The notes: generated by a model not told the origin, from the letters alone. A DNA stretch of 64,000 nucleotides from Flammeovirgaceae bacterium UBA7330 (GCA_002471275.1 DKPQ01000014.1:186461-250460), one strand, 5' to 3'. Positions 8,598-16,928 are shown, counted from the first letter of the stretch. Made by a program: numbers and translations.

Positions 8598-8960
8598 TTA
8601 GACCCGTTCGCGTTCTCGTTTTACTAGAAGGATGTTATCTTCTTCCAGGACAAGGTACCCCTGATCATAACAGAAGTGATATTCACGCTCGTCTTTGGTG
8701 GTGTAGGTATTGGTAAAGAATTCAAAGTCAAAGCCCTCTTTTAGTAGCCGATCTCTGTGGATCCTGGTTTTTCCATTTCCATTTAATCGCTTAAGGATTG
8801 AATAGTTATGCTTCAACGTTTTGTTGACTTCTTTAACATAACTGGTAGCTTTTGAATTCAGGCGATTGTTGTAGCTATTCCTACAGGAATCGGTACAAAA
8901 CTTTTTATCGGCTCTGCCAAAAAACTCTATTCCGCATTCGAGGCAACGTTTGTCTTCCAT
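8598..8960 (-). CDS. Small zinc-finger protein of unknown function
   Basis: A 120-residue protein. The N-terminus carries a four-Cys site, C6-x2-C9-x12-C22-x3-C26, within RCLECGIEFFGRADKKFC, typical of a treble-clef/zinc-ribbon finger. The following stretch RNSYNNRLNSK is conserved in similar small Bacteroidota proteins I recognise by pattern but cannot name. The C-terminal half is a mixed helix/strand region ending in a basic tail (RERERV). Transcription or nucleic-acid binding is plausible but not shown. It is convergent with the RraA gene and followed by no clear terminator; the region upstream is a 449-bp gap. Confidence 0.7.
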   Translation of the reverse strand: MEDKRCLECGIEFFGRADKKFCTDSCRNSYNNRLNSKATSYVKEVNKTLKHNYSILKRLNGNGKTRIHRDRLLKEGFDFEFFTNTYTTKDEREYHFCYDQGYLVLEEDNILLVKRERERV

Positions 8961-9116
8961 TTGAATAAGCTGGTAAATGATTCATAATGGTGTGAGTAAT
9001 ATTACACAACGTTTTCCTAAAACTCAATGTTTCCACCGCTTTTTTAGATTGTAAATAAATTATTTTTCTTTTCTTAAATTTTACTATATTTAAATTCAAC
9101 CAAGTTTAAACTAGCT

Positions 9117-9245
9117 ATGAATTTTGAAACCAAAAAGACTCGAAGAGAGAGTATTTTCCTCTCTCTCGTCAGCACAATCCTCAACGATTCCTGGAATCAT
9201 TTTGAACGAAGAAAGAAAAGATTTACACCTTTCTACAATCAATAA
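9117..9245 (+). CDS. Possible small basic protein (42 aa), doubtful
   Basis: An ATG frame encodes 42 residues beginning MNFETKKTRRESIFLSL and ending in the basic, aromatic HFERRKKRFTPFYNQ. The composition is plausible for a small nucleic-acid-binding peptide, and the frame is uninterrupted in an otherwise AT-rich gap. There is no recognisable ribosome-binding site, and I know of no family. It could equally be chance. It lies upstream of ssb on the same strand. Confidence 0.3.
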   Translation: MNFETKKTRRESIFLSLVSTILNDSWNHFERRKKRFTPFYNQ

Positions 9246-9269
9246 GTTTCTTACTGTCAGGTAGTTAGC

Positions 9270-9299
9270 CGTTTTTAAACGTTTATAATCGTTTATAAT
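9270..9299. repeat. Three tandem 10-bp repeats
   Basis: CGTTTTTAAA is followed by two identical copies of CGTTTATAAT. The 10-bp period is about one helical turn, so the units face the same side of the DNA. This suits a protein-binding array or curved DNA upstream of ssb. Confidence 0.6.
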
Positions 9300-9329
9300 T
9301 AATTACCTACCGAGTAACTGTTCCCAGCT

Positions 9330-9360
9330 GTTTCACCTTTGTCATGGTGATTGTTTCACC
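9330..9360. repeat. Direct repeat GTTTCACC upstream of ssb
   Basis: GTTTCACC occurs at 9330-9337 and 9353-9360, each followed within 3-4 nt by GTCAT. The 23-bp period is close to two helical turns. It is a possible operator or leader structure 50-80 bp before the ssb start. Confidence 0.45.
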
Positions 9361-9409
9361 GGGTCATCTGCCAATCAGAGACTCATCGTTTAACTAAAAC
9401 ATATTTATC

Positions 9410-9751
9410 ATGACAACTTTAAAAAACAGCGTACAATTAATCGGCAGATTAGGTAACGAACCCGAAATCAGAACTTTTGATAGCGGAAAAAAAATGGCTT
9501 CATTCTCTCTGGCAACTAATGAAATTTATTACAACAATAAAGGTGAAAAAGTCGAAGACACGCAATGGCACAACATTGTGGTCTGGGGCAAGAAAACAGA
9601 TATTGTTGAAAAGTTCCTGAAGAAAGGAAGTGAGATTGCTTTGGAAGGTAAATTAATTAACCGATCCTATGAGTCGAAAGGTGTCAAGAAGTACGTCACC
9701 GAGGTCTCATTAAATGAACTGCTGATGATAGACAAAAAGCCATCGGCATAA
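9410..9751 (+). CDS. ssb: Single-stranded DNA-binding protein, short form
   Basis: A 113-residue protein that is essentially one OB fold. NSVQLIGRLGNEPEIRTFDSGK, MASFSLATNE, DTQWHNIVVWGK and EKFLKKGSEIALEGKL are the standard SSB blocks, binding ssDNA as a tetramer in replication, repair and recombination. The protein ends at LLMIDKKPSA. It lacks the disordered linker and the acidic C-terminal tip (DDDIPF-like) by which SSB recruits partner enzymes. It is therefore likely a secondary SSB, with a full-length paralogue elsewhere. A bidirectional terminator follows. Confidence 0.92.
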   Translation: MTTLKNSVQLIGRLGNEPEIRTFDSGKKMASFSLATNEIYYNNKGEKVEDTQWHNIVVWGKKTDIVEKFLKKGSEIALEGKLINRSYESKGVKKYVTEVSLNELLMIDKKPSA

Positions 9752-9779
9752 GCTTTGTTTCAATGCCCATACCAAAAAA

Positions 9780-9810
9780 GGCCTGGTTTTCTGAACCGGG
9801 TCTTTTTTTT
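9780..9810. terminator. Bidirectional intrinsic terminator between ssb and pyrB
   Basis: A 9-bp stem (GGCCTGGTT against AACCGGGTC, with G-U pairs) and a 5-nt loop is followed by eight T on the plus strand. On the minus strand the same stem is followed by TTTTTTGG. It serves the convergent ssb and pyrB. Confidence 0.85.
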
Positions 9811-9823
9811 GTTCCCTAAAATA

Positions 9824-10750
9824 TTATGTGCGTGTACCAGCCAGTAAAAACAATATCGCCATTCGTACGGCCACACCATTTTCTACTTGCTGTAGAATGA
9901 TAGAATGATCCGAGTCTGCCACATCACTGGTTAATTCTATCCCCCGATTGATTGGTCCCGGATGCATGATCGTTATTTCTTTGTTCAGGGAGTCGAGCAG
10001 TTTTTTATTGATCCCGTAGTAGAGGGAGTACTCCCTCAATGACGGAAAGTAGCTCATCCGCTGGCGTTCCAGCTGTATCCTTAGCACGTTGGCGATGTCA
10101 CACCATTCCAGCGCTTTTTTGATGTCCAGCTCTACCTTCACCCCAATTTCCCTGATGTGTTTTGGTAGCAAAGTTGCGGGACCACAAACCATCACTTCTG
10201 CTCCCAGCTTCTGCAAAGCAAAAATATTGGACAGCGCCACCCTTGAGTGCAGGATGTCTCCCACGATCACTACTTTTTTTCCTGCTACATCTCCGAATTT
10301 CTCCCGTATAGAAAAAGTATCCAACAAGGCCTGAGTCGGGTGCTCGTGTGTGCCATCACCCGCGTTGATGATGTTGGCTTTGATATGCTTGGCCAAAAAA
10401 TGTGGAGCTCCCGGACTGGAATGACGCATGACCACCATATCCACTTTCATGGCCAGTATATTGTTTACTGTATCCAGCAGGGTCTCTCCTTTCTTGACGG
10501 AACTCGAAGAGGATGAAAAGTTGATGACGTCTGCAGAGAGCCTTTTCTCAGCCAGCTCAAATGAAAGTCGTGTCCGGGTAGAGTTTTCAAAAAAGACATT
10601 CGCGACGGTGACATCACGCAATGAGGGTACTTTCTTGATGGGCCTGTTCAATACATCTTTAAAATCATCTGCTGTTTCAAAGATGAGATGGATCTCCTTT
10701 TCACTTAGGTCCTTGATCCCCAGCAGATGCTTTGTTTTCAATTCACTCAT
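9824..10750 (-). CDS. pyrB: Aspartate carbamoyltransferase catalytic subunit
   Basis: A 308-residue enzyme that condenses carbamoyl phosphate with aspartate, the first committed step of pyrimidine synthesis. Carbamoyl-phosphate binding is by S57-T-R-T-R61 (in FFENSTRTRLSFE) and the VKKGET loop (K86/K87). HEHPTQALLD at about 135-144 and HPGPINRG near residue 259 complete the active site. Length is normal for a catalytic chain; no pyrI gene is adjacent. The start overlaps the end of pyrR by 8 bp, so the two form an operon read pyrR then pyrB. Confidence 0.97.
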   Translation of the reverse strand: MSELKTKHLLGIKDLSEKEIHLIFETADDFKDVLNRPIKKVPSLRDVTVANVFFENSTRTRLSFELAEKRLSADVINFSSSSSSVKKGETLLDTVNNILAMKVDMVVMRHSSPGAPHFLAKHIKANIINAGDGTHEHPTQALLDTFSIREKFGDVAGKKVVIVGDILHSRVALSNIFALQKLGAEVMVCGPATLLPKHIREIGVKVELDIKKALEWCDIANVLRIQLERQRMSYFPSLREYSLYYGINKKLLDSLNKEITIMHPGPINRGIELTSDVADSDHSIILQQVENGVAVRMAILFLLAGTRT

Positions 10751-11294
10751 CCGTATCTGTTTCGTCCATCAGCCAAATATTATCTTTTTTGCCCTGCTCC
10801 TTGAGCTCTACCAGCACGCGTTGACTGGGGAGGGTATTCACTTTTCGTCCTATATAGTTTGCCTCTACGGGTATGTGCCTGCTATACATTCTGTCGATAA
10901 GTACCAAAAGCTCTACCTTACTGGGTCGTCCAAACATGGTCATCGCATCCAGGGCGGCCCTCACTGTCCTGCCTGTGAATAATACATCGTCGATCAAAAC
11001 CACTTTCTTGTCTTCGATGACGAAAGGGACCTTTGTCTTGTTTGGTGTTAGATGCTGATCGCGTCTGCGGAAATCGTCTCTATGAAAAGTGGTATCCAGA
11101 TAACCGAGTGGGATGTCTACTTTGAGTATCTGCTCCAACTCATGTTTGATGCGCTCTGCAAGGAAAATTCCCCTCGGCTGCATCCCAAGGATGACCGACT
11201 CGTTGAAAGTATTATGATTTTCAATTAGGTGTTGGCACAACCGGCTGATTGTGATCTTGAGTAGATGCTTGTCTAACAGAAGTCGTTTTTGCAT
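10743..11294 (-). CDS. pyrR: Bifunctional pyr regulator / uracil phosphoribosyltransferase
   Basis: A 183-residue phosphoribosyltransferase-fold protein. The PRPP motif VVLIDDVLFTGRT occupies about residues 98-110, and the basic region FHRDDFRRRDQ (70-80) matches the PyrR RNA-binding/hood loop. In Gram-positives PyrR binds pyr mRNA to attenuate transcription and also has Uprt activity. Here the putative -7 box leaves a leader of only about 8 nt, so an upstream attenuator in this transcript is not apparent. RNA-based control within the pyrR-pyrB transcript therefore remains unproven. It overlaps pyrB by 8 bp. Confidence 0.93.
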   Translation of the reverse strand: MQKRLLLDKHLLKITISRLCQHLIENHNTFNESVILGMQPRGIFLAERIKHELEQILKVDIPLGYLDTTFHRDDFRRRDQHLTPNKTKVPFVIEDKKVVLIDDVLFTGRTVRAALDAMTMFGRPSKVELLVLIDRMYSRHIPVEANYIGRKVNTLPSQRVLVELKEQGKKDNIWLMDETDTDE

Positions 11295-11307
11295 GACAAA
11301 ACTGGGG

Positions 11308-11315
11308 CAAATATA
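11308..11315 (-). promoter_or_regulatory. Putative -7 box of the pyrR-pyrB operon
   Basis: The minus strand reads TATATTTG, an exact match to TANNTTTG, 13 nt before the pyrR ATG. The nearest upstream TTG is only 12 nt away, which is closer than usual, so the -33 element is unclear. Confidence 0.4.
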
Positions 11316-11326
11316 GCCTCATATTG

Positions 11327-12877
11327 TCAATTTGGTTTCACGTCTACGTGATATTCTATTTTGTTGATGTAAAATATCCTGCGATTGGTCGTTCCTGATT
11401 CGCGAATGCCATTGTAAATCCTTTGTTCACCATAAGCATAGAGGGTATTTCCATACCATTCATCAAGCCCTTCTACCTCAGGATCTTTTGATCTCAGCTC
11501 ATCATTTTCATAGGTAAGCCTTACAGGATTGATGGTCTTGCCTTCAATGATCTCATTGCCACTGATCACTTTGGAACGGATCTCATTTTCGTCGAGATAC
11601 ATCAACACGATTTTATCCTCATACGTATTCACGGTTACAAATTCATCCAGCGAATAAGTGACCACATCATCGATGGCAAAATTGTTGTCCCAGATGATAT
11701 TTCCTGCTTTGTCAAATGCTACTACAATGGCATGGGTGTATTTGTATCCCAGGAATCCGTTGTTATATCCCCCGTAGTTTCCATAGGAACCATAAAAGGG
11801 CATGGAAGAAGAATATCCTGAATATCGGGTGTAATATGCTTCAGCAATTAGAATATAGGAATCTTCGCGCTGGATGATATCATGAACTACCAGCTGATAA
11901 CTGAAATTGGGTTTTTTACCTTTCTCCGCTTTCCTTCTGATGCGCTCTTTGATCCTGGATTCACGTCTTTCTTTCATGTAGCCAAAAAAGTTATTCAGAT
12001 CAGCATATGCATAGTATTTGATGAATTGCTGCCTGCCATTCAGAAATTTGGACAAATACAATCCTTTACTATACATCGATGATTTTCTTGAGTATGTCCC
12101 CACTACATATTGGAAACCTCCAAAAAAGTTAGTTGAAGCCCCATCTATCAGATTTTTTTCCTCCGCATTGATCATGTTGTCCTGAATCAAAGTGCCGGTG
12201 GAGGTGTATGTTCTTGCACGGATGCTATTTTTCTTGTTGCGCATCCTTTCGGAAGTGATCACAGTAAAAACTTCTGCCTGATCATCAGTGATCAGCTTGA
12301 GGATGTCATTGTTGTTACCATAAAATCCCGGAATCACGCGAGGCACTTTCTCATCCAGGTCGTAAGTAATCATTACCGGGCGCGTATTTACGTATCCTCC
12401 AAGCAGGATACTATTGCCCAAAACTTCAAACTCAGAAAGTGCAACAGGGAATACCGTACTGATATTTACTTCTTCCACCCTCGTAGTACTGACATCCACT
12501 TCATATACCATTAAGTCAACCGTCTGGTATCTGGATTTATTGAAAAGCAGGTAAAAAGAACCATTGTAATAATCATACCCCTTGAAATAGCTATCATAAG
12601 GTACGGTAATCAAACGGGTCCACTGGACATTGAGCGTGGTGTCCACCAGATGCAGAATCCACTTATACCCTTTGCCGATGCGCTCGTAGGTCTCTACCAC
12701 CACCAACAGTCCCTGCTCTTCCCCTCCTATGACCGTAAATTCAGTGTCGGAATCCTTGATATTGAACTCAATCCTGTTGGGCTGACTGATATAATTGCTT
12801 TCTTCCACCTCCTTCTTTTGAGCAAAAACAAGGAATGGCGTAAAAAGTAAAAGCCATATCGTCAACCTCAATATCAT
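11327..12877 (-). CDS. Exported protein of unknown function with Gly/Tyr-rich segment
   Basis: The protein is 516 residues from the ATG at 12877; the codon just upstream is TTG and is unlikely to be the start. Residues 1-19 form a signal peptide (ILRLTIWLLLFTPFLVFAQ). The rest is mainly predicted beta strand with repeated blade-like blocks (VFTVITSERMRNKKNSIRA, VVAFDKAGNIIWDNNF), which suggests a beta-propeller-like scaffold. There is a very basic stretch at about 303-322 and an unusual Gly/Tyr/Ser-rich loop at about 349-380. I do not recognise the family. It follows the EVE gene by 7 bp on the same strand, so the two are probably co-transcribed. Confidence 0.75.
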   Translation of the reverse strand: MILRLTIWLLLFTPFLVFAQKKEVEESNYISQPNRIEFNIKDSDTEFTVIGGEEQGLLVVVETYERIGKGYKWILHLVDTTLNVQWTRLITVPYDSYFKGYDYYNGSFYLLFNKSRYQTVDLMVYEVDVSTTRVEEVNISTVFPVALSEFEVLGNSILLGGYVNTRPVMITYDLDEKVPRVIPGFYGNNNDILKLITDDQAEVFTVITSERMRNKKNSIRARTYTSTGTLIQDNMINAEEKNLIDGASTNFFGGFQYVVGTYSRKSSMYSKGLYLSKFLNGRQQFIKYYAYADLNNFFGYMKERRESRIKERIRRKAEKGKKPNFSYQLVVHDIIQREDSYILIAEAYYTRYSGYSSSMPFYGSYGNYGGYNNGFLGYKYTHAIVVAFDKAGNIIWDNNFAIDDVVTYSLDEFVTVNTYEDKIVLMYLDENEIRSKVISGNEIIEGKTINPVRLTYENDELRSKDPEVEGLDEWYGNTLYAYGEQRIYNGIRESGTTNRRIFYINKIEYHVDVKPN

Positions 12878-12884
12878 CAATTCT

Positions 12885-13289
12885 TTATTGACTCATTTCT
12901 AAGATAATGTCAAACTCTTCTTTCCTGACCGGCTGAACGGATAGACGGGAATTTCGCACCAGCACCATTTCCGATAGCCTCTCTTCTCCTTTAACCTGAG
13001 CTAAGTTAACCGGATTTTTAAGTTTTTGCTCAGGTGCCACGTCAACTACCACCCAGTCTCCATCTTTGGCCGTAGGATCAGGATAATGCTCCTTCACTAC
13101 TTTAGCAACACCAACTACCTGTTTTTCATTCACGCTGTGATAATAAAGACATAAATCTCCTACCTGCATGGCTTTCAAATTGTTTCGGGCCTGGTAATTC
13201 CGAACCCCGTCCCACAGTGTTTTTTTATCTCTCTCCAAATCACTCCACGAATACGTTCCGGGCTCAGATTTGATCAGCCAATAGTTCAT
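12885..13289 (-). CDS. EVE domain-containing protein
   Basis: A 134-residue single-domain protein. MNYWLIKSEPGTYSWSDL, TLWDGVRNYQARNNLK and GDLCLYYHS are the diagnostic EVE/THYN1 blocks, and the LSEMVLVRNSRLSVQPV segment is the C-terminal strand pair. EVE domains belong to the PUA-like superfamily and are thought to read modified bases in DNA or RNA. Single-domain bacterial forms are widespread and of unknown role. No restriction or defence gene is next to it here, so a defence role is not supported. It shares a divergent intergenic region with the GT9 gene. Confidence 0.92.
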   Translation of the reverse strand: MNYWLIKSEPGTYSWSDLERDKKTLWDGVRNYQARNNLKAMQVGDLCLYYHSVNEKQVVGVAKVVKEHYPDPTAKDGDWVVVDVAPEQKLKNPVNLAQVKGEERLSEMVLVRNSRLSVQPVRKEEFDIILEMSQ

Positions 13290-13412
13290 TTATCTAGAAA
13301 ATTTTTAGTTAAAACATAAAGGTAATGATTAAAGTTGTTTGGCTAATTTTAAAACCAACGAAAAGTCGTTTACCTCACAAGGTATTCAACTATTTAGTCT
13401 TACCATTGTTCA

Positions 13413-14423
13413 ATGAAAATACTCATCCTTCGATTTTCTTCTATTGGTGATATCGTACTTACCACCCCGGTGATCAGGACCCTTAAAACGCAACTGGAGG
13501 ATGCCGAGGTCCATTACGCTACCAAGTCATCATACGCTTCGATATTAAATACCAACCCCTATATCGACAAGCTACATTTGCTGGATGGGGACCTGGGGCA
13601 ATTGATCAAAACGCTTAAGAAGGAACGCTTTGACGTGATCATAGACCTGCACAATAATCTGCGGACCAAGCGGGTAACCTGGTCGTTGGGAGTGAAAACG
13701 TACACATTTAACAAAATCAATATCGCCAAGTGGCTCATGGTCAACTTTAAATGGAACCGGCTACCAAACAAGCACATAGTAGACCGATATATGGATACCA
13801 CAAAGGCCCTGGGGGTAAAGATGGACAGTCTGGGCCTGGATTATTTTATTCCAGAGAAAGATGAGGTAGAACTGGAATGGCTGCCGGAGACCCATCGACA
13901 TGGATATGCTGTATTTGTAATCGGCGGAAAATTTCCCACCAAAAGGCTTCCATTGAAACGCATGATAGAGCTCTGCGACCGGATCAATAAACCAGTCATT
14001 TTGCTGGGAGGAAAGGAAGATGTGGAAAGTGCCAATCAGATCGAAGAGTTCTTTAAACGTCCGGAGGGCAATGAAGAAATGGAAGAAATGCTTCAGGAGC
14101 TGGGTAAGAAAACGTCGATCTACAATGCGTGCGGGAAGTTTAACCTGAATCAATCCGCATCGATTGTGAAGCAGTCAAATTGGGTTTTTACGCACGACAC
14201 AGGGCTGATGCACGTGGCAGCGGCATTTAAAAAGCATGTATACAGTATATGGGGAAACACAATCCCTGCCTTTGGAATGTATCCCTATCGCACGAAATTT
14301 ACGGTCTTTGAAAACAACAAGATCAAATGCAGGCCCTGCTCTAAGATTGGCTTTCAAAAGTGCCCAAGGGGACATTTTAAGTGTATGAATGAGTTGGAAT
14401 TCAATTTTTATTTACCCGATTAG
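13413..14423 (+). CDS. Glycosyltransferase family 9 protein (heptosyltransferase-like)
   Basis: A 336-residue GT-B enzyme. ILILRFSSIGDIVLTTPVIR at the N-terminus is the GT9 signature; FDVIIDLHNNLRTKR and the C-terminal THDTGLMHVAAAFKK, a nucleotide-sugar-binding block, complete it. The Cys-rich end (C-R-P-C ... C-P ... C) is frequent in the Bacteroidota branch. GT9 enzymes transfer heptose or related sugars from ADP-sugars during LPS core assembly at the inner face of the cytoplasmic membrane; the precise sugar is not deducible. The SixA-like gene follows after 2 bp. Confidence 0.92.
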   Translation: MKILILRFSSIGDIVLTTPVIRTLKTQLEDAEVHYATKSSYASILNTNPYIDKLHLLDGDLGQLIKTLKKERFDVIIDLHNNLRTKRVTWSLGVKTYTFNKINIAKWLMVNFKWNRLPNKHIVDRYMDTTKALGVKMDSLGLDYFIPEKDEVELEWLPETHRHGYAVFVIGGKFPTKRLPLKRMIELCDRINKPVILLGGKEDVESANQIEEFFKRPEGNEEMEEMLQELGKKTSIYNACGKFNLNQSASIVKQSNWVFTHDTGLMHVAAAFKKHVYSIWGNTIPAFGMYPYRTKFTVFENNKIKCRPCSKIGFQKCPRGHFKCMNELEFNFYLPD

Positions 14424-14425
14424 CT

Positions 14426-14914
14426 ATGAAGACACTTTATATCATCCGGCATGCCAAATCTTCCTGGTCATTTGACCTGAGAGACTTCGACAGGCCCCTG
14501 GGTGAAAGGGGGCGAAAAGATGTAAAGAAAGTTGGGAAGTACTTGCAGGAAAACCTGGATCCTCCAAAACTGATGATTGCAAGCCCTGCCAGCAGGGCTT
14601 TTTATACCGCATTGTTCTTTGCTGATGCGTGGGGATACCCCGAAGAGAAAATTGTACTGGATCAGGCCTTTTATCATGGGTCACCCAATGGGATCATCAA
14701 CACATTGAGCGGGTTGGGCAATATCTCTTCAGTAGCGATTTTCGGGCACAATCCCGGACTCACAGACCTGGCCAATAGCATCTCAGATGTCAATATTGAC
14801 AATATCCCTACTTGTGGAGTCGTCGGCATTGAATATCAAATGGATAGCTGGAAAACATTAGATAAGGTTCGCGGTCAGCAATTCACCTTAGTGACCCCAA
14901 AATCATTGCCATGA
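14426..14914 (+). CDS. SixA-type histidine phosphatase family protein
   Basis: A 162-residue protein. LYIIRHAKSSW carries the RHG-like catalytic histidine (R8-H9), followed by DFDRPLGERGRKD, the SixA-type conserved block. FGHNPGLTDLA supplies the second catalytic His. SixA removes phosphate from histidine phosphotransfer proteins in Escherichia coli; short homologues like this one are common but of varied substrate. It lies between GT9 and the small monooxygenase gene, overlapping the latter by 4 bp (ATGA), so the three are probably one operon. Confidence 0.9.
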   Translation: MKTLYIIRHAKSSWSFDLRDFDRPLGERGRKDVKKVGKYLQENLDPPKLMIASPASRAFYTALFFADAWGYPEEKIVLDQAFYHGSPNGIINTLSGLGNISSVAIFGHNPGLTDLANSISDVNIDNIPTCGVVGIEYQMDSWKTLDKVRGQQFTLVTPKSLP

Positions 14915-15228
14915 TTGCCAAAACACCCAATCCACCCTACTATGCAGTAATCTTTACCTCTCTGAAGACTCAATCGGACACCGGTTATGCAGAGATGGCA
15001 CAAAAGATGGAAGAGCTGGCCAGGAAACAGCCCGGATACCTGGGGTTTGAATCTGCCAGAAGTGAAACCGGTATTTCTGTTTCCTATTGGAAAGACCTGG
15101 ATTCCATCAAACAATGGAAAAGCAACCTGGAGCATCAGGAAGCCCAGAAAAAGGGACGAAATAAATGGTATAGCCAGTATCAGATCAGGATCGCTAAGGT
15201 GGAAAGGGCCTACGGGTTTGGAGGGTAG
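14911..15228 (+). CDS. Antibiotic biosynthesis monooxygenase (ABM) family protein
   Basis: A 105-residue protein with the dimeric alpha/beta-barrel (ferredoxin-like) ABM fold. YAVIFTSLKTQSDTGYAEMA, then QPGYLGFESARSETGISVSYWKDLDSIKQW, is the classical YgiN/YqjZ-like pattern with the conserved W at the W-K-D-L-D block. The members include cofactor-free quinone or haem-degrading oxygenases, but many small ones have no known substrate. The ATGA overlap with the SixA-like gene indicates coupling. The downstream 142 bp has no further gene and contains a perfect AGGAGCTCCT palindrome. Confidence 0.88.
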   Translation: MIAKTPNPPYYAVIFTSLKTQSDTGYAEMAQKMEELARKQPGYLGFESARSETGISVSYWKDLDSIKQWKSNLEHQEAQKKGRNKWYSQYQIRIAKVERAYGFGG

Positions 15229-15370
15229 TCAATGATTCAAAGTGCTTCATCTGTGATGATCGTTTTTGTAGAAAAAACGTATACATGACGAAGGAGTCCC
15301 CAGGTAAATATGATACGGTTAGGATTATCACATTAAGAAGGAGCTCCTGTAAACTTAATGAAACACCCAG

Positions 15371-16765
15371 ATGGCAATACATGATTTCCGATACATGGTT
15401 CTCATTGTTATTCTGGTTTTATATCCTGTATTACTTCCTTCGCAGACAAAATCCATAATTCCCGATAAAGGATGGAAAGTGAGGTTTGATGGCAGCAAGT
15501 CAAAGCCGGTGATTCATCATGGCATCCTCTATATCGGCTCACTGGATGGTTCTTTGTACGCTTTTGACGCCAGTACCGGACAGAAGATCTGGGAAATTAG
15601 TACCGGATCTGGTTTGGCAAGCGGTCCCGAAGTGATCGTTGTGCCAGCCGGAACAGATCTCAGCACACAAATGAATACGCTAGCACATCGTCCTCTGAGA
15701 AACAGAAAAAAAGAGATTCATGGAACCCCAGTGATCAGCGACGGCATCCTATGGGTGGGATCTGAGGATTTTAGCATCTATGCTGTGGATATTTTGAGTG
15801 GTAAAACAATGTGGACTTTTGAAACCAATGGAAGAGTAAACACCAAACCAATCGTAGATGACGAACGGGTGTTTTTTGTGTCTGAAGATGGGCTTTTATA
15901 TGTTTTGGACAAGTTTACCGGCGAGAAAAAAATGGAGGCCGAATCCTATCCTGGTGCACGTTTAGCATACTCACAACCTGGTCCATTCCCTAACCCACCT
16001 AATCAGCCAGTACATAAAAACGGTGATATCTACTTAACCAATTGGGTGCGGGGTACAGTGAAAAAAGTGTATGTTTCATCAGTAGCATCTGCTTCCGGGG
16101 AAAGTAACTGGATAGTAGAACTTGAAGGATGGGATGTGCAGGACCCTATCCTGGTTGACGACCAGCTTTTTATTCTGTATGAAACGAATGGTACAGCGAC
16201 AGAGCCTTCAAATATGCGGGTCTGTGCCATGGATGCCTCAACCGGTGATGTGTTATGGACCTATGATCAAAAAAAGATTCATGGATTCAAAAACTTTTCT
16301 GTTGACAGCGAGACTGTTTATTTTGAAAGTCCGTCTGACTTTTTTGCACTTGATGCCCGCACAGGAGTACTCCGCTGGCAATATACTTTTGATGAGAAAA
16401 AAATCAACTTACCGGAAAAAAGCTACTTTGCCAATAAATGGATATACCTGGTAGATCATGGCAGCCTGGTGGTATTGGATCCAAAGACGGGTAGCATCAA
16501 TAAGACACTGAAGGTGGATCGCTTTTATCGGATCCATTTCATGGAGGATGGGTTAGCCTATGGCACCTCCTCAAATCAGGTTCACGCCATGGACACATCC
16601 ACAGGCAAGACTTTATGGACCGTGAAGACCAACGCTCAACCTTCCTCTGAGCCAGTGTATCAGGATGGGATGATATATTTCACGACAAATTCAATGGGCT
16701 ATGTTGGTATAAACAAAATGGACCAGGGCCATTTATATGCTGTGAATGCTGCTACGGGAAACTAG
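15371..16765 (+). CDS. Exported PQQ-binding-like beta-propeller repeat protein
   Basis: A 464-residue protein with a signal peptide or anchor (YMVLIVILVLYPVLLPSQ, about residues 8-25). It then has about six to seven PQQ_2-type blades, each with the pattern LYAFDASTGQKIWE, IYAVDILSGKTMWTF, VCAMDASTGDVLWTY, FFALDARTGVLRWQY and VHAMDTSTGKTLWTV. These repeats form BamB- or quinoprotein-like propellers. Residues needed to bind PQQ in true dehydrogenases are not evident, so a scaffold role in the envelope is as likely as enzymatic activity. A GTAAGAC/GTCTTAC hairpin lies just after the stop. Confidence 0.88.
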   Translation: MAIHDFRYMVLIVILVLYPVLLPSQTKSIIPDKGWKVRFDGSKSKPVIHHGILYIGSLDGSLYAFDASTGQKIWEISTGSGLASGPEVIVVPAGTDLSTQMNTLAHRPLRNRKKEIHGTPVISDGILWVGSEDFSIYAVDILSGKTMWTFETNGRVNTKPIVDDERVFFVSEDGLLYVLDKFTGEKKMEAESYPGARLAYSQPGPFPNPPNQPVHKNGDIYLTNWVRGTVKKVYVSSVASASGESNWIVELEGWDVQDPILVDDQLFILYETNGTATEPSNMRVCAMDASTGDVLWTYDQKKIHGFKNFSVDSETVYFESPSDFFALDARTGVLRWQYTFDEKKINLPEKSYFANKWIYLVDHGSLVVLDPKTGSINKTLKVDRFYRIHFMEDGLAYGTSSNQVHAMDTSTGKTLWTVKTNAQPSSEPVYQDGMIYFTTNSMGYVGINKMDQGHLYAVNAATGN

Positions 16766-16787
16766 GTAAGACTTCAAACGGTCTTAC
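16766..16787 (+). other. Short perfect hairpin after the beta-propeller gene
   Basis: A 7-bp stem GTAAGAC/GTCTTAC with an 8-nt loop begins 1 nt past the stop codon. There is no T tract afterwards, so it looks more like an mRNA 3'-end stabiliser than an intrinsic terminator. Confidence 0.4.
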
Positions 16788-16928
16788 TATCCACACCTGG
16801 TAGATATCAAGTGCAAATCTGACAGTTGGCTTGCATGGCAGCTTTTGCTATTTTGCAATAAAAGCCTGAGTAGTGCCACGCACATCATACACAGGCGTTT
16901 ACAGCAAGCGATTTAAGCGTGAATCTAA

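Larger units (their letters stand above)
8961..9409. other. 449-bp intergenic region between the zinc-finger gene and ssb
   Basis: AT-rich. It holds a possible 42-codon reading frame (9117-9245), three tandem decamers (9270-9299), and two copies of GTTTCACC 23 bp apart (9330-9337 and 9353-9360). It must also contain the divergent promoters of the zinc-finger gene and ssb, but I do not see an exact TANNTTTG box for either. Confidence 0.7.

Noticed and set aside
9270..9360. CRISPR-like array
   Set aside because: Repeats of 8-10 bp without unique spacers of constant length and no cas genes; more like binding sites.
11295..11326. PyrR attenuator leader
   Set aside because: Only about 30 bp precede pyrR and the -7 box lies inside, leaving no space for anti-terminator/terminator structures.
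12885..13289. EVE gene as part of a defence system
   Set aside because: No restriction, methylase or nuclease gene is adjacent.
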